From NCBI GenBank assembly GCA_964370985.1, contig CAYJLE010000005.1:46001-110000 (forward strand): 64,000 nucleotides of DNA, given 5' to 3'. The position numbers and the translations under genes are program-made. Below are positions 48,941 through 56,555 of this stretch, piece by piece (within the stretch, counting starts at the first letter, position 1; every line of letters begins with the position of its first letter). The DNA comes from JAHDVS01 sp964370985 (lineage in GTDB: Bacteria; Actinomycetota; Thermoleophilia; Gaiellales; Gaiellaceae). The notes under the pieces are model-generated. The model saw only the letters and a program-made list of their open reading frames with translations, had not been told where the DNA came from and searched no databases.

Positions 48941-49546
48941 CTAGTCGCTGAGCAGCCGCGGGAAGGCCTCGAAGCCTCCTGAGAGCAACTCGTCGGCCAG
49001 CGCTGCGAGCTCTTCCTCGCCGTCGGGCGTGAACACGTGCTCGACCACGCCGACCTCCCGGTCGGAGTAGAACGGAACGTCGACGTGCTCGAGCGAGACG
49101 AGGTTCACGGATGTTCGCTGACAGGCCGGGCAGCGGGCGGCGAGGATCGCCCCACCGAGGCCGGGGGCCACCAGCCGAAACGTGGACGGGAAGACGGGGC
49201 GGGCGCGCTTCTCCGCGAAGCAGAACAGGCTCCACGGCCAGGCGCCGCCCTTGATGCGCATCGCTGCGTAGCCGGCAAGCTCGGCCGCAGCCGGCTCCAG
49301 CCGCCCCGTCATCACGTTGAGAAAGGGTGTCGCCGTATCTGCTCCGAGCGGTGCCCAGTCGAGCTCGTCGTGGGGCACGAGACCCGTGTGCTCCCCGCCG
49401 CACGAGCACGCGAAGCGCACCTCGTACACGGCCGGGTGCCCTGTGCCCGGGAGGCGCTCGAGCGTCCGGAACGCGGAGAGGCGCACCCGGGCCTGCTCGT
49501 GAACCGGGCAGCGGAATGTGTAGCGCGCGGTCAACCCGTCGTACAC
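48941..49546 (-). CDS. Cysteine-rich (zinc-ribbon-like) hypothetical protein
   Basis: A 201-residue soluble protein. Pairs of cysteines suggest metal sites: FRCPVHEQ (about 13), FACSCGGEHTG (about 46-48) and ARCPACQRTS (near 137-140). SLEHVDVPFYSDREVGVVEHVFTPDGEEELAALADELLSGGFEAFPRL ends it. I do not recognise the family. GTG 49546 is chosen because upstream codons run back to the apt stop without another plausible start; the gap to apt is 40 bp, so cotranscription with the rsiG-apt cluster is likely. Confidence 0.62.
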   Translation of the reverse strand: MYDGLTARYTFRCPVHEQARVRLSAFRTLERLPGTGHPAVYEVRFACSCGGEHTGLVPHDELDWAPLGADTATPFLNVMTGRLEPAAAELAGYAAMRIKGGAWPWSLFCFAEKRARPVFPSTFRLVAPGLGGAILAARCPACQRTSVNLVSLEHVDVPFYSDREVGVVEHVFTPDGEEELAALADELLSGGFEAFPRLLSD

Positions 49547-49586
49547 CGTGCCGGCAAGTCTGCCGTATCCGGCAGACGCCGCGACG

Positions 49587-50108
49587 TCAGTCGTACGTGA
49601 CGGCGGAGAAGACGTCGTGCCCGGCGAGTTGCGTGCGGCCGCCGAGGAACGCCAGCTCGACGAGGAACGCCACGCCCACGACGACGCCGCCCAACCGCTC
49701 GGCGAGCTCGACCTTCGCCTTCGCCGTGCCGCCGGTGGCGAGCAGGTCGTCGTGAATGAGGACGCGCGTCCCGGGCGAGATCGCGTCATCGTGAAGCTCG
49801 AGTGTGTCGGCACCGTATTCGAGCGCATACCCCACCGAGACCGTGCTCCACGGCAGCTTCCCGGGCTTGCGGGCCGCGACGAACCCGGCGCCCAGCCGGT
49901 AGGCGAGCGCGCCGCCGAGGATGAAGCCGCGCGCTTCCGCTCCGAGCACGAGGTCGGGCCGGCGCGGCTCGGCGAACGCGGCGAGGCGCTCCACGGCCTC
50001 GTGGAGCGTCTGCGGGTCGGCGAGGAGCGGCATGACGTCCTTGAACACGATCCCGGGGCGCGGGAAGTCCGGGATGTCCCGGATCCGCTCTTTGAGGTCG
50101 ACCGTCAC
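49587..50108 (-). CDS. apt: Adenine phosphoribosyltransferase
   Basis: A 173-residue purine salvage enzyme converting adenine and PRPP to AMP. It has the APRT start IRDIPDFPRPGIVFKDVMPLLADPQ, LGAEARGFILGGALAYRLGAGFVAARKPGKLP, and the PRPP-binding loop VLIHDDLLATGGTA. GTG 50108 overlaps the stop of the MerR gene, so it is the fourth gene of the minus-strand cluster starting at 51560. Confidence 0.93.
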   Translation of the reverse strand: MTVDLKERIRDIPDFPRPGIVFKDVMPLLADPQTLHEAVERLAAFAEPRRPDLVLGAEARGFILGGALAYRLGAGFVAARKPGKLPWSTVSVGYALEYGADTLELHDDAISPGTRVLIHDDLLATGGTAKAKVELAERLGGVVVGVAFLVELAFLGGRTQLAGHDVFSAVTYD

Positions 50109-50812
50109 GGGCGGGCCAGGGAGCGAACCGCGCGCCAGAACAGGAGCTGGGACAGCTCGAGCGACAGCCCGGCGAGCGTCTCCAGGTCGTCGAGACCCGC
50201 CTGGCGGCGCTCCGGATTGCGGGACCGCAGCGCGGGGGCGACGACGTTCGTGAGGTCGGCGACGGCGTTGTCGGCGCCGCGACGCAGCTTCTGGAGATTC
50301 CTCGGCGCGATCCCGTAGCGGGCAAGACGCGCGCATGCGGCCGCGATGTCGGCGTCGGTCTCGGGATAGCGGCGGCCGCCGGTTTCGTCCCGCTCGGGCT
50401 CGATCAGGTCGAACGCCTCGAGCTCGCCCACGAAGCCCGGCTCGACCCCGGCGCGCTCGCACAGCTCCTCTAGACCGACCAGGGGCACCTCGAGGCGAGA
50501 CCGGATCCCCGTCCGAGCGACCCCCTTCTTGCGTTCGCGCTTGCCGCGTCCGGGCGCCGTGAGCTCGTCGCGGATCACGCGCAGGGGCAAGAATTCGTCC
50601 CGCTGCATACGGAGGATCGTGCGGAGCTGCTCGACGTCTGCTTCCGCGTAGAGGCGGTAGCCGCCCTGGGTCCGTCGCGGGGTGAGCAGTCCCTGGTCCT
50701 CGAGATAGCGGATCTTCGAGATCGAGATCTCCGGGAACTCCTCGCCGAGTCGGCGACAGACGGCGCCGATGGTCAGGGGCCGCTCTTCCTTGGTGGCGGA
50801 CGCGGTCGCCAT
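50105..50812 (-). CDS. ftsR: MerR-family regulator, FtsR-like
   Basis: A 235-residue MerR protein. The winged-helix DNA-binding domain (about 12-80) reads LTIGAVCRRLGEEFPEISISKIRYLEDQGLLTPRRTQGGYRLYAEADVEQLRTILRMQRDEFLPLRVIRDEL; the acidic FPEISISKIRYLEDQGL segment is typical of the actinobacterial Rv1828/FtsR group. A C-terminal effector/dimer region (about 110-235) follows. FtsR activates ftsZ in corynebacteria. The adjacent upstream gene is a GarA-like FHA protein, the same pairing as Rv1827-Rv1828. ATG 50812. Confidence 0.85.
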   Translation of the reverse strand: MATASATKEERPLTIGAVCRRLGEEFPEISISKIRYLEDQGLLTPRRTQGGYRLYAEADVEQLRTILRMQRDEFLPLRVIRDELTAPGRGKRERKKGVARTGIRSRLEVPLVGLEELCERAGVEPGFVGELEAFDLIEPERDETGGRRYPETDADIAAACARLARYGIAPRNLQKLRRGADNAVADLTNVVAPALRSRNPERRQAGLDDLETLAGLSLELSQLLFWRAVRSLARP

Positions 50813-50815
50813 CGG

Positions 50816-51277
50816 CTAGCGGGTCAGGAACGTCAGCTTGTACTTGCCGATCTGCACCTCGTCGCCGTCCTCGAGGAGCTGCGCGTCGACGCGCCGGCGG
50901 TTCACGAACGTCCCGTTCAGGCTCCCCTCGTCCTCGATCGCGTAGCCGCTGCCGCGGCGCACGAGATGCGCGTGACGCCGGGAGACGGTGACGTCGTCGA
51001 GGAAGATGTCGCAGTCCGGGTGGCGCCCGATCGTCAGGCGCTCGCCCTCGAGAGCGTACGTCTCCCCCGCTCTGCCGCCGCCGAGCCGCACGACCATGCC
51101 GACCTTCGCGGGCCCGAGGTCGGGCAGCGCCGCGGAGACGTCCTCGACCGTCTCCCCGGGTGAGAAGGACATCGTCGTCTCGCCGCCGTCGTCCGGAATC
51201 AGCAGCGCGCCGCATTTCTCGCAGTACTTCGCGGCCTCCAGGTTCTGGAATCCGCACTCGGGGCAGTGGACGTGCAC
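50816..51277 (-). CDS. GarA/OdhI-like FHA protein with N-terminal zinc ribbon
   Basis: A 153-residue protein. Residues 1-24 form a double CxxC ribbon (Cys5, Cys8, Cys19, Cys22: CPECG and CEKCG). Residues 31-40, GGETTMSFSP, resemble the ETT motif that Ser/Thr kinases phosphorylate in GarA/OdhI. The FHA domain (about 62-153) has IGRHPDCDIFLDD, SRRHA and NGTFVN. GarA switches 2-oxoglutarate dehydrogenase and glutamate enzymes on binding. Ordinary GarA lacks the ribbon. GTG 51277, 1 nt after the RsiG-like gene stop. Confidence 0.85.
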   Translation of the reverse strand: MHVHCPECGFQNLEAAKYCEKCGALLIPDDGGETTMSFSPGETVEDVSAALPDLGPAKVGMVVRLGGGRAGETYALEGERLTIGRHPDCDIFLDDVTVSRRHAHLVRRGSGYAIEDEGSLNGTFVNRRRVDAQLLEDGDEVQIGKYKLTFLTR

Positions 51278-51278
51278 C

Positions 51279-51560
51279 CTAGTCCTTGCCGAGCGCCTCG
51301 AGCTCCTCCTCGGAGATCCGGGGAGCCGCCTTGACGGAGAGGATCTCGGTGAGCCTGCCGAGATCGGCGTCGGTCAGCGGGCTCTGGCCACCCGCGACCG
51401 TCTTCTGGAGCCGCTGCACGAGCTCCGCGCGCAGGATGTCGATCTTGCCGTGGAGGAGGCGGCGGCGGTAGGAGACCTCTTGCTCCTCCGCGAGCAGCCT
51501 GCGAATCAGCTCCTTGAGCTCGGCGTCGGACAGCGTGGCGAGGTCGGGGAGGGCTTCCAC
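51279..51560 (-). CDS. rsiG: RsiG-like anti-sigma factor / c-di-GMP-binding helical protein
   Basis: A 93-residue helical protein. The stretch EEQEVSYRRRLLHGKIDILRAEL fits the c-di-GMP signature reported for RsiG, E-x3-S-x2-R-x3-Q-x3-D, at Glu26, Ser30, Arg33, His37 (Gln in the published motif) and Asp41. RsiG of streptomycetes and Rubrobacter holds a WhiG-type sigma factor when loaded with c-di-GMP; deep actinobacteria have short single-motif dimers like this. GTG 51560 has AGGAG upstream, a leadered start. First gene of rsiG-garA-ftsR-apt. The sigma partner is not evident in this window. Confidence 0.7.
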   Translation of the reverse strand: MEALPDLATLSDAELKELIRRLLAEEQEVSYRRRLLHGKIDILRAELVQRLQKTVAGGQSPLTDADLGRLTEILSVKAAPRISEEELEALGKD

Positions 51561-51626
51561 TCGAGGCTCCTGTCTTGTCGGCGACGGGGTCGTCTCCCCA
51601 CAGTGAAGCAGAAGGTCACCGGCCCT

Positions 51627-54167
51627 TCAACCTCGACTTGAGGGTTCTTCTCGGGCGGTCGGGTGCTCTTCCCCCGCAATGATGTCCTCGACGATCCCGC
51701 GGAGCTCGGCTTCGAGCCGCCCGGCGTCCGCCTCCGTGTCTCCCTCCGCGTAGAGATGGACGATGGGCTCGCTCGCGTCCGGGATCACCTGCGCCCAGCC
51801 GCGATCGTCGAAGACCTTGATGCCATCGAGGAGGTCGGTCCGACGGTCTTTCAGGCGCTCGGTGATGACCCGCATCACCGTCCCCTTGAGCGCCCAGGGG
51901 CAGCGCAGCTCACGGTGCACGACGGTGGGCAGGGGCAGCTCGGCGACCAGCGCGGACAGGGGCCGCTCGACGGGAGCGAGCAGCTCGAGCACGTTCGCGA
52001 GGCTCGCCACCGCGTCGTAGGCGGGCAGGAAGCCCGGAAACACGAAGCCTCCGGTGGCGGCACCGGCGAATACCGTCCCCTCCACGGTCGACGCACGCGT
52101 GAGCGCAGCCAGAGACGCCTGCGTCCGCCGAACGGTGAGGCCCGAACCGTCGAGGAGGTGCTCCGCGAGGCTGGTCGCGGTCACGGGGAGCGCAACGGAG
52201 CCTCGGGCGCCGTCGCGTCCTAGCAGCGACACGAGCAGGAGCAGGACCTGCTGGACGGGGATCTCGTTGGCCTGCTCATCGACGAGGTACAGTCGCTCGG
52301 CCGCCTGATCCATGGCGACGCCGAAGTCGGCGCCGAGAGCCGCGACGAGCCGCTTCGCCTGCTGGAGCGACTCGTCGCGGGCGTCCGCCGCGGCGGCGAT
52401 CGCTCCGCGTCCGGCGACGTAGGCATGGGCCGAGATCGCCTCGACGCCGAGCTCTCCCAGGATCAGCGGCAGGATCAGCGACGCCGACGAGTAGCAGTAG
52501 TCGACGGCGATGCGAAACCGCCGCCGCCGGATCCTCTCGACGTCGAGCGTGCGTAGCAGATCCGCCGCGTAGCTCTCTGCCGCACGCGACGGGTAGGTGA
52601 GCTCTCCGAGGTCGGCGAACGAGGCCCGGCGGAACTCCTGGCGCGAGAAGTGCTTGTCGATCTCCTTCTCGAGCTCGGGCGTGAGCTCGATCCCAGGGGC
52701 CTCGAAGATCTGGATCTGTACGGCCTCCGGGTCGCTGCTGCTCGGCCTGACGTGCACGCCGGCACCGAGCCCGGCGGTCTTGAGTGCGTGCCTGTTCACG
52801 GCGGACGGCATCACCCGGAGGTCCTCGACGTGGATGCCCGCCGACGTGATCCCGGCGATCAGGGCCCGCTTGAGCAGGCGGCAGGCGGGCTGTGGGGCTC
52901 GGCTGGCCACTACCGTTGCGCCCCGGTCGAGCGCCGTTCCGAGCGCCATCCCGAGCCGGAGGGCGAACTCCGGGGTCAGGTCGACGTTGACGAGCCCGGT
53001 CACGGGGGCCCCGCCGCGCAGGCGCGAGGCCGCGCGCGCCTCCCAGATCAGGTTGCGGTCGACGAGCGTGCCCGACTCGACCTCCTTGAAGGGATAGATG
53101 CGCACGCCGGGCATGACCACGCTCTCCCGCCCGAGCGTGCACTCGTCGCCGACCGCCGCCCCCTCTTGCACGCGGGCGTGGGGGCGCACGTCGCAGGAGC
53201 GCCCGATGATCGCCCCCTCGACGAGGGCGCTGCGGCCCACGTACGTCCTCGCATCGATGATCGACCGCGTGACGACGGCGTGCTCCCGCAGCGTGACGCC
53301 GCTGCCCAGCACCGCGTACGGGCCGACGCGGGCGTCCGCGGAGATGCGGCAGTGGTTTCCGATGAACGCGGGCCCCTCCACGCGCTCGATCTCCTCGAGC
53401 TCGACGCCGTCGCCGAGCCAGATGTTGCCGCGTAGCCGCATCCCCGGGATGGTCACGCGCACGCGCTCGTCGAGGGCGTCGAAGTTCGCCTGGCTGAACT
53501 GGTCGAGGTTGCCGATGTCCTGCCAGTAGCCCTCGAGGGCGAGGCCGTAGAGCGGGCGGCCCATCTCGAGCAGGAGCGGGAACAGCTCCCGGGAGAAATC
53601 GTAGGGCCGGCCGATCGGGACGTGGCGGAGCACCTCGGGCTCGAGCACGTAGATTCCGGTGTTGATCGTGTCGGAGAAGACCTGGCCCCACGATGGCTTC
53701 TCCAGGAATCGTTCGACGCGGCCCTCCTCGTCCGTGACGACGATCCCGAACTCGAGCGGGTTGTCGACGCTCTTCAGGCCGATCGTCACGCACGCCTGCC
53801 GCTCCCGGTGGAAGCGGACGAGCTCGGACAGGTCGACGTCGCAGAGGGCGTCCCCGGAGATGACGAGGAAGGTGTCGTCGAGCTCGTCGGCGGCGAGCCG
53901 CACCGAGCCGGCGGTGCCTGCCGGGGACTCCTCGACGGAATACTGGATCTCGACTCCATGGCTCTCCCCCGCTCCGAAGTAGCTCCGGATCGCCTGCGGC
54001 ATGAACGCGGCCGTGACGATGATGTCGTCGAAGCCGTGCTGTTTCAGGAGCTCGACGATGTGCTCCATGCACGGCCGCCCGACGATCGGGACCATCGGCT
54101 TCGGCTGGTTCGACGTCAGGGGGCGCAGGCGTGTCCCCTCCCCGCCGGCCATGACGACCGCCTTCAC
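51627..54167 (-). CDS. Fused nucleotidyltransferase / hexapeptide / degenerate phosphomannomutase-like protein
   Basis: An 846-residue fusion. Residues 1-235: NTP-transferase with MAGGEGTRLRPLTSNQPKPMVP, SGDALCDVD, FGIVVTDEEGRVERFLEKP and GYWQDIG, typical of mannose-1-phosphate guanylyltransferases. Residues about 245-365: left-handed beta-helix repeats. Residues about 390-846: phosphohexomutase-like fold. The mutase motifs are lost: the phosphoserine loop reads RPSSSDP (about 474) instead of TASHNP, and the metal loop reads MDQAAER (about 619) instead of DGDADR. GDP-mannose (or a similar NDP-sugar) synthesis is likely; the mutase half is probably regulatory. GTG 54167 overlaps the pgsA stop. 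Confidence 0.85.
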   Translation of the reverse strand: MKAVVMAGGEGTRLRPLTSNQPKPMVPIVGRPCMEHIVELLKQHGFDDIIVTAAFMPQAIRSYFGAGESHGVEIQYSVEESPAGTAGSVRLAADELDDTFLVISGDALCDVDLSELVRFHRERQACVTIGLKSVDNPLEFGIVVTDEEGRVERFLEKPSWGQVFSDTINTGIYVLEPEVLRHVPIGRPYDFSRELFPLLLEMGRPLYGLALEGYWQDIGNLDQFSQANFDALDERVRVTIPGMRLRGNIWLGDGVELEEIERVEGPAFIGNHCRISADARVGPYAVLGSGVTLREHAVVTRSIIDARTYVGRSALVEGAIIGRSCDVRPHARVQEGAAVGDECTLGRESVVMPGVRIYPFKEVESGTLVDRNLIWEARAASRLRGGAPVTGLVNVDLTPEFALRLGMALGTALDRGATVVASRAPQPACRLLKRALIAGITSAGIHVEDLRVMPSAVNRHALKTAGLGAGVHVRPSSSDPEAVQIQIFEAPGIELTPELEKEIDKHFSRQEFRRASFADLGELTYPSRAAESYAADLLRTLDVERIRRRRFRIAVDYCYSSASLILPLILGELGVEAISAHAYVAGRGAIAAAADARDESLQQAKRLVAALGADFGVAMDQAAERLYLVDEQANEIPVQQVLLLLVSLLGRDGARGSVALPVTATSLAEHLLDGSGLTVRRTQASLAALTRASTVEGTVFAGAATGGFVFPGFLPAYDAVASLANVLELLAPVERPLSALVAELPLPTVVHRELRCPWALKGTVMRVITERLKDRRTDLLDGIKVFDDRGWAQVIPDASEPIVHLYAEGDTEADAGRLEAELRGIVEDIIAGEEHPTAREEPSSRG

Positions 54168-54712
54168 CGGGTCGCCCTCAGGGCGCGTACGACGTAGTCG
54201 AGCCCCGCCGCGGCGGCCAGACCGAGCCCGCCCCAGAAGAGCCCAAGCGGCCAGTCGCTGCCGCGCTCCGTCAGGAGCACGCAGAACAGCGCCGCGTAGA
54301 GCACCCAGGTCGCCGACTTTCCGAGCGTGCTGACGTCGAAGACGTAGCCGCGCCTGACGGCGTAGCGAGAGCCCGCGACCAGGACTACGTCGCGCACGAG
54401 GATCACGGCGAGCGCGACCCACGGCAGTCTGTCCTCGAGCCAGAGCAGGACGATCGCGGCGTCGATCATCAGCCGGTCGGCGAGCGGGTCCGCGTATCTC
54501 CCGAACTCGGACTCGACGCGCCACCGCCGCGCGAGGTAGCCGTCCACCTGATCGGTGAGCGCGGCGACGCCGAACACGATCGCTGCGGCGAGGCTGTGAC
54601 CGTGGTCGGCGCGCTCCACCAGCACGACGAATGCCGGGATCAGTCCGAATCGCGCGATCGTGAGTGCGTTCGGGAGCCGGGCGAGAGCCGGCGCGACCGC
54701 TTGGGCGTCCAT
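54164..54712 (-). CDS. pgsA: CDP-alcohol phosphatidyltransferase
   Basis: A 182-residue integral membrane enzyme with about five helices. The CDP-alcohol motif D-x2-DG-x2-AR-x8-G-x3-D-x3-D is exact: DQVDGYLARRWRVESEFGRYADPLAD. RLPNALTIARFGLIPAF is the usual start. It would transfer a phosphatidyl group to glycerol-3-phosphate (PgsA) or, less likely, another alcohol such as inositol phosphate. ATG 54712. Coupled by GTGA to the sugar-nucleotidyltransferase gene, hinting at a joint role in glycophospholipid formation. Confidence 0.85.
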   Translation of the reverse strand: MDAQAVAPALARLPNALTIARFGLIPAFVVLVERADHGHSLAAAIVFGVAALTDQVDGYLARRWRVESEFGRYADPLADRLMIDAAIVLLWLEDRLPWVALAVILVRDVVLVAGSRYAVRRGYVFDVSTLGKSATWVLYAALFCVLLTERGSDWPLGLFWGGLGLAAAAGLDYVVRALRATR

Positions 54713-54786
54713 GCCGCCTACCAGGATAGACGCCGGCGGCGTTCGGGCCGCCGGCGCGGCGCCCGGCCGCGGGCGCGACGCCGCCG

Positions 54787-55608
54787 CTACTCCGCCTCTT
54801 TCGCGAGCTCCCGGGAGCGGTTCATCGCCGCCTGGATCGCGTTCAGGAACGCGGCCCGCACCCCCGCCTGCTCGAGCTCGCGGATCGCCGCGATCGTCGT
54901 GCCGCCGGGCGAGGTCACGGACTCCCTCAGCTCGACGGGGTGCATCTTCTCGTCGCGCAGCAGCTTCGCGGTGCCGAACATCGTCTGGACGACGAGCTCG
55001 GTCGCCGTCTCGCGGGGGAGCCCGAGCAGAATGCCCGCCTCGATCATCGACTCGGCGAGCAGCGCGAAGTACGCGGGCCCGGAGCCGGACACGGCTGTGA
55101 CGGCGTCCATCTGAGACTCGGGCACGCGAACGGTACGGCCGACGTGGGCGAGCAACTCCTCGGCGCGACGCAGGTGCTCCTCGCGGGCGTGGGCGCCTGC
55201 ACTGATGCCCGCCATGCCCTCGTGGACGGTGGCGGGAGTGTTCGGCATGCTGCGCACGACCGGGACGGGGCTCGAGAGATGCCGCTCGATCGCCCGGGTC
55301 GTGATCGCGGCGGCGATCGACAACACGGTCTGGTCGGGGGTGAGCAGGCTCCCGATCTCGGTCAGGAGCAGCTCCATGTCCTGGGGCTTGACCGCGATCA
55401 CGACGATCTCCGCCCCCTCGACAGCGTCCGCGTTCGACTCCGTGGTGCGGATACCGAACCGCCCGGAGATCTCGGCCAAGCGCTCGGTCCGACGGTCGGC
55501 GGCAACGATCTGGCCGGGCGGGCGCCAGCCGGAGGACACGAGGCCGGCGATCAGGGCCTCGCCCATCTTGCCCGCTCCGAGGATCGCGATCGTTCCGCCC
55601 GTGCTCAC
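54787..55608 (-). CDS. proC: Pyrroline-5-carboxylate reductase
   Basis: A 273-residue NAD(P)H enzyme for the last step of proline synthesis. Motifs: IAILGAGKMGEALIAGL, VIAVKPQDM, VVRSMPNTPATVHEGMAG, and the C-terminal dimer signature VTAVSGSGPAYFALLAESMIEAG followed by VTSPGGTTIAAIRELEQAGVRAAFLNAI. GTG 55608 follows a TAATGT box by 7 nt, so it is probably leaderless. Confidence 0.96.
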   Translation of the reverse strand: MSTGGTIAILGAGKMGEALIAGLVSSGWRPPGQIVAADRRTERLAEISGRFGIRTTESNADAVEGAEIVVIAVKPQDMELLLTEIGSLLTPDQTVLSIAAAITTRAIERHLSSPVPVVRSMPNTPATVHEGMAGISAGAHAREEHLRRAEELLAHVGRTVRVPESQMDAVTAVSGSGPAYFALLAESMIEAGILLGLPRETATELVVQTMFGTAKLLRDEKMHPVELRESVTSPGGTTIAAIRELEQAGVRAAFLNAIQAAMNRSRELAKEAE

Positions 55609-55615
55609 GCCGGCG

Positions 55616-55621
55616 ACATTA
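55616..55621 (-). promoter_or_regulatory. -10 element TAATGT, leaderless start of proC
   Basis: On the minus strand TAATGT ends 7 nt before GTG 55608. Confidence 0.5.
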
Positions 55622-55635
55622 GCGCAGTCGGCGCC

Positions 55636-56088
55636 TCACCGCAGGTCGGTGGTCGCCTCGGCGCCCTCGGCAAGCAGCCGGATCACGGATAGCCGGGACT
55701 CCGAGCGGGCCCGGATCGTGTGCTCGCTGCCCGCCGCCTGGAAGAAGAACCCGCCCGCGCGGTAGCGATGCGTGCCGGTGGCATCGGTCAGCTCGATCTC
55801 CCCGGCCTCGACGATCGTGAAGGTCGGGCCTCCGTGCGTGCGCGTCGACTCGTACCCCTCCGGGAGCAGGAGCGCCTCGGCGCGAACCTCGACCGGGCCG
55901 GCCGGGAGCTCGTCGAGCGTGCCCTCGCCGCGAAGCGCCGTGACCGTTCCCGGAGTGGTGCCGACATCCCGGACGAGCCGCTGGCCGACCGCGCCGATGA
56001 CGCCGCCGAGGATCAGCACGGCCAGCAGCACGCCTGCCTGCGCAGGCGTTACACGGCGCGGCGGGACCTGCGGGTGACGATCAGCCAC
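55636..56088 (-). CDS. Membrane-anchored cupin-like protein
   Basis: About 150 residues: a short cytoplasmic segment, one membrane helix (VLLAVLILGGVIGAVGQ), then an extracytoplasmic cupin-like beta-barrel (LLPEGYESTRTHGGPTFTIVEAGEIELTDATGTHRYRAGGFFFQAAGSEHTIRARSE). Cupin metal ligands are partly recognisable (HGG and EHT). Substrate unknown. The GTG at 56088 is a choice that includes the membrane helix and overlaps the upstream gene by 40 nt; GTG 56031 is the shorter alternative. Confidence 0.6.
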   Translation of the reverse strand: MADRHPQVPPRRVTPAQAGVLLAVLILGGVIGAVGQRLVRDVGTTPGTVTALRGEGTLDELPAGPVEVRAEALLLPEGYESTRTHGGPTFTIVEAGEIELTDATGTHRYRAGGFFFQAAGSEHTIRARSESRLSVIRLLAEGAEATTDLR

Positions 56089-56387
56089 GGGAGGTAGACG
56101 AGCGGAATCGGGGCCGTGAACACGAACACGACGCAGAGCTCGTACACGAGCCAATGCCACCACCGGCGCGCCCCGGGGCGGTAGGCGCGCGCGACGAGCA
56201 GCGCCACGATCACGAGGAAGCAGAAGACGGTGAGGTCGCGCGCCCCGTTCGCCGTCTGAACCATCCGGTCGCCCAGGATCGAGGTCAGCACGCCGACCCC
56301 GACGAGCCCGGCGGTGAAGGCCGCGCTCAACGCGATCTCCTGCCAGAGCGGCCGGCGCGGGGGCAGCGTCTCCGTACCTGTGCTCAC
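56049..56387 (-). CDS. Small membrane protein, 112 aa
   Basis: A 112-residue protein with three predicted membrane helices (about 17-37, 50-68 and 80-102) and a very basic end (TRRSRRAV). No family recognised. GTG 56387 is supported by a TACAGT box 7 nt upstream. It overlaps and precedes the cupin-like gene, so they likely form a two-gene unit. Confidence 0.62.
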   Translation of the reverse strand: MSTGTETLPPRRPLWQEIALSAAFTAGLVGVGVLTSILGDRMVQTANGARDLTVFCFLVIVALLVARAYRPGARRWWHWLVYELCVVFVFTAPIPLVYLPWLIVTRRSRRAV

Positions 56388-56394
56388 GCGCCGG

Positions 56395-56400
56395 ACTGTA
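56395..56400 (-). promoter_or_regulatory. -10 element TACAGT, leaderless start of the 56387 gene
   Basis: On the minus strand TACAGT ends 7 nt before GTG 56387. Confidence 0.5.
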
Positions 56401-56436
56401 GCTCGCGGCGAGTCGCGCCCCGCCGGTGCTTCGTTA

Positions 56437-56511
56437 TCGGGGCGCCGAGATTCGAACTCGGGACCTCCAGTCCCCCAGACTGGCGCGCTAACCAGGCTGC
56501 GCCACGCCCCG
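56437..56511 (-). tRNA. tRNA-Pro (anticodon GGG)
   Basis: On the minus strand a 75-nt cloverleaf: acceptor CGGGGCG/CGCCCCG with discriminator A, D-arm GCGC/GCGC, anticodon stem CCAGT/ACTGG with loop CTGGGGG (anticodon GGG), variable AGGTC, and T-arm CCGAG/CTCGG with loop TTCGAAT. The C1-G72 pair is typical of tRNA-Pro. No CCA is encoded, so CCA is added after transcription. Confidence 0.95.
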
Positions 56512-56543
56512 CTTCGCACCGAACCTTACCGCACGTCGCAGGC

Positions 56544-56549
56544 TATGCT
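56544..56549 (+). promoter_or_regulatory. -10 element TATGCT, leaderless start of the 56556 gene
   Basis: TATGCT ends 6 nt before GTG 56556. Confidence 0.5.
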
Positions 56550-56555
56550 CGGGGG

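Noticed and set aside
48651..49409. A 252-codon minus-strand frame covering the 48651 gene and part of the zinc-ribbon gene
   Set aside because: Its upstream two-thirds is an out-of-frame reading of the cysteine-rich gene. Only the last 68 codons look real and are annotated separately.
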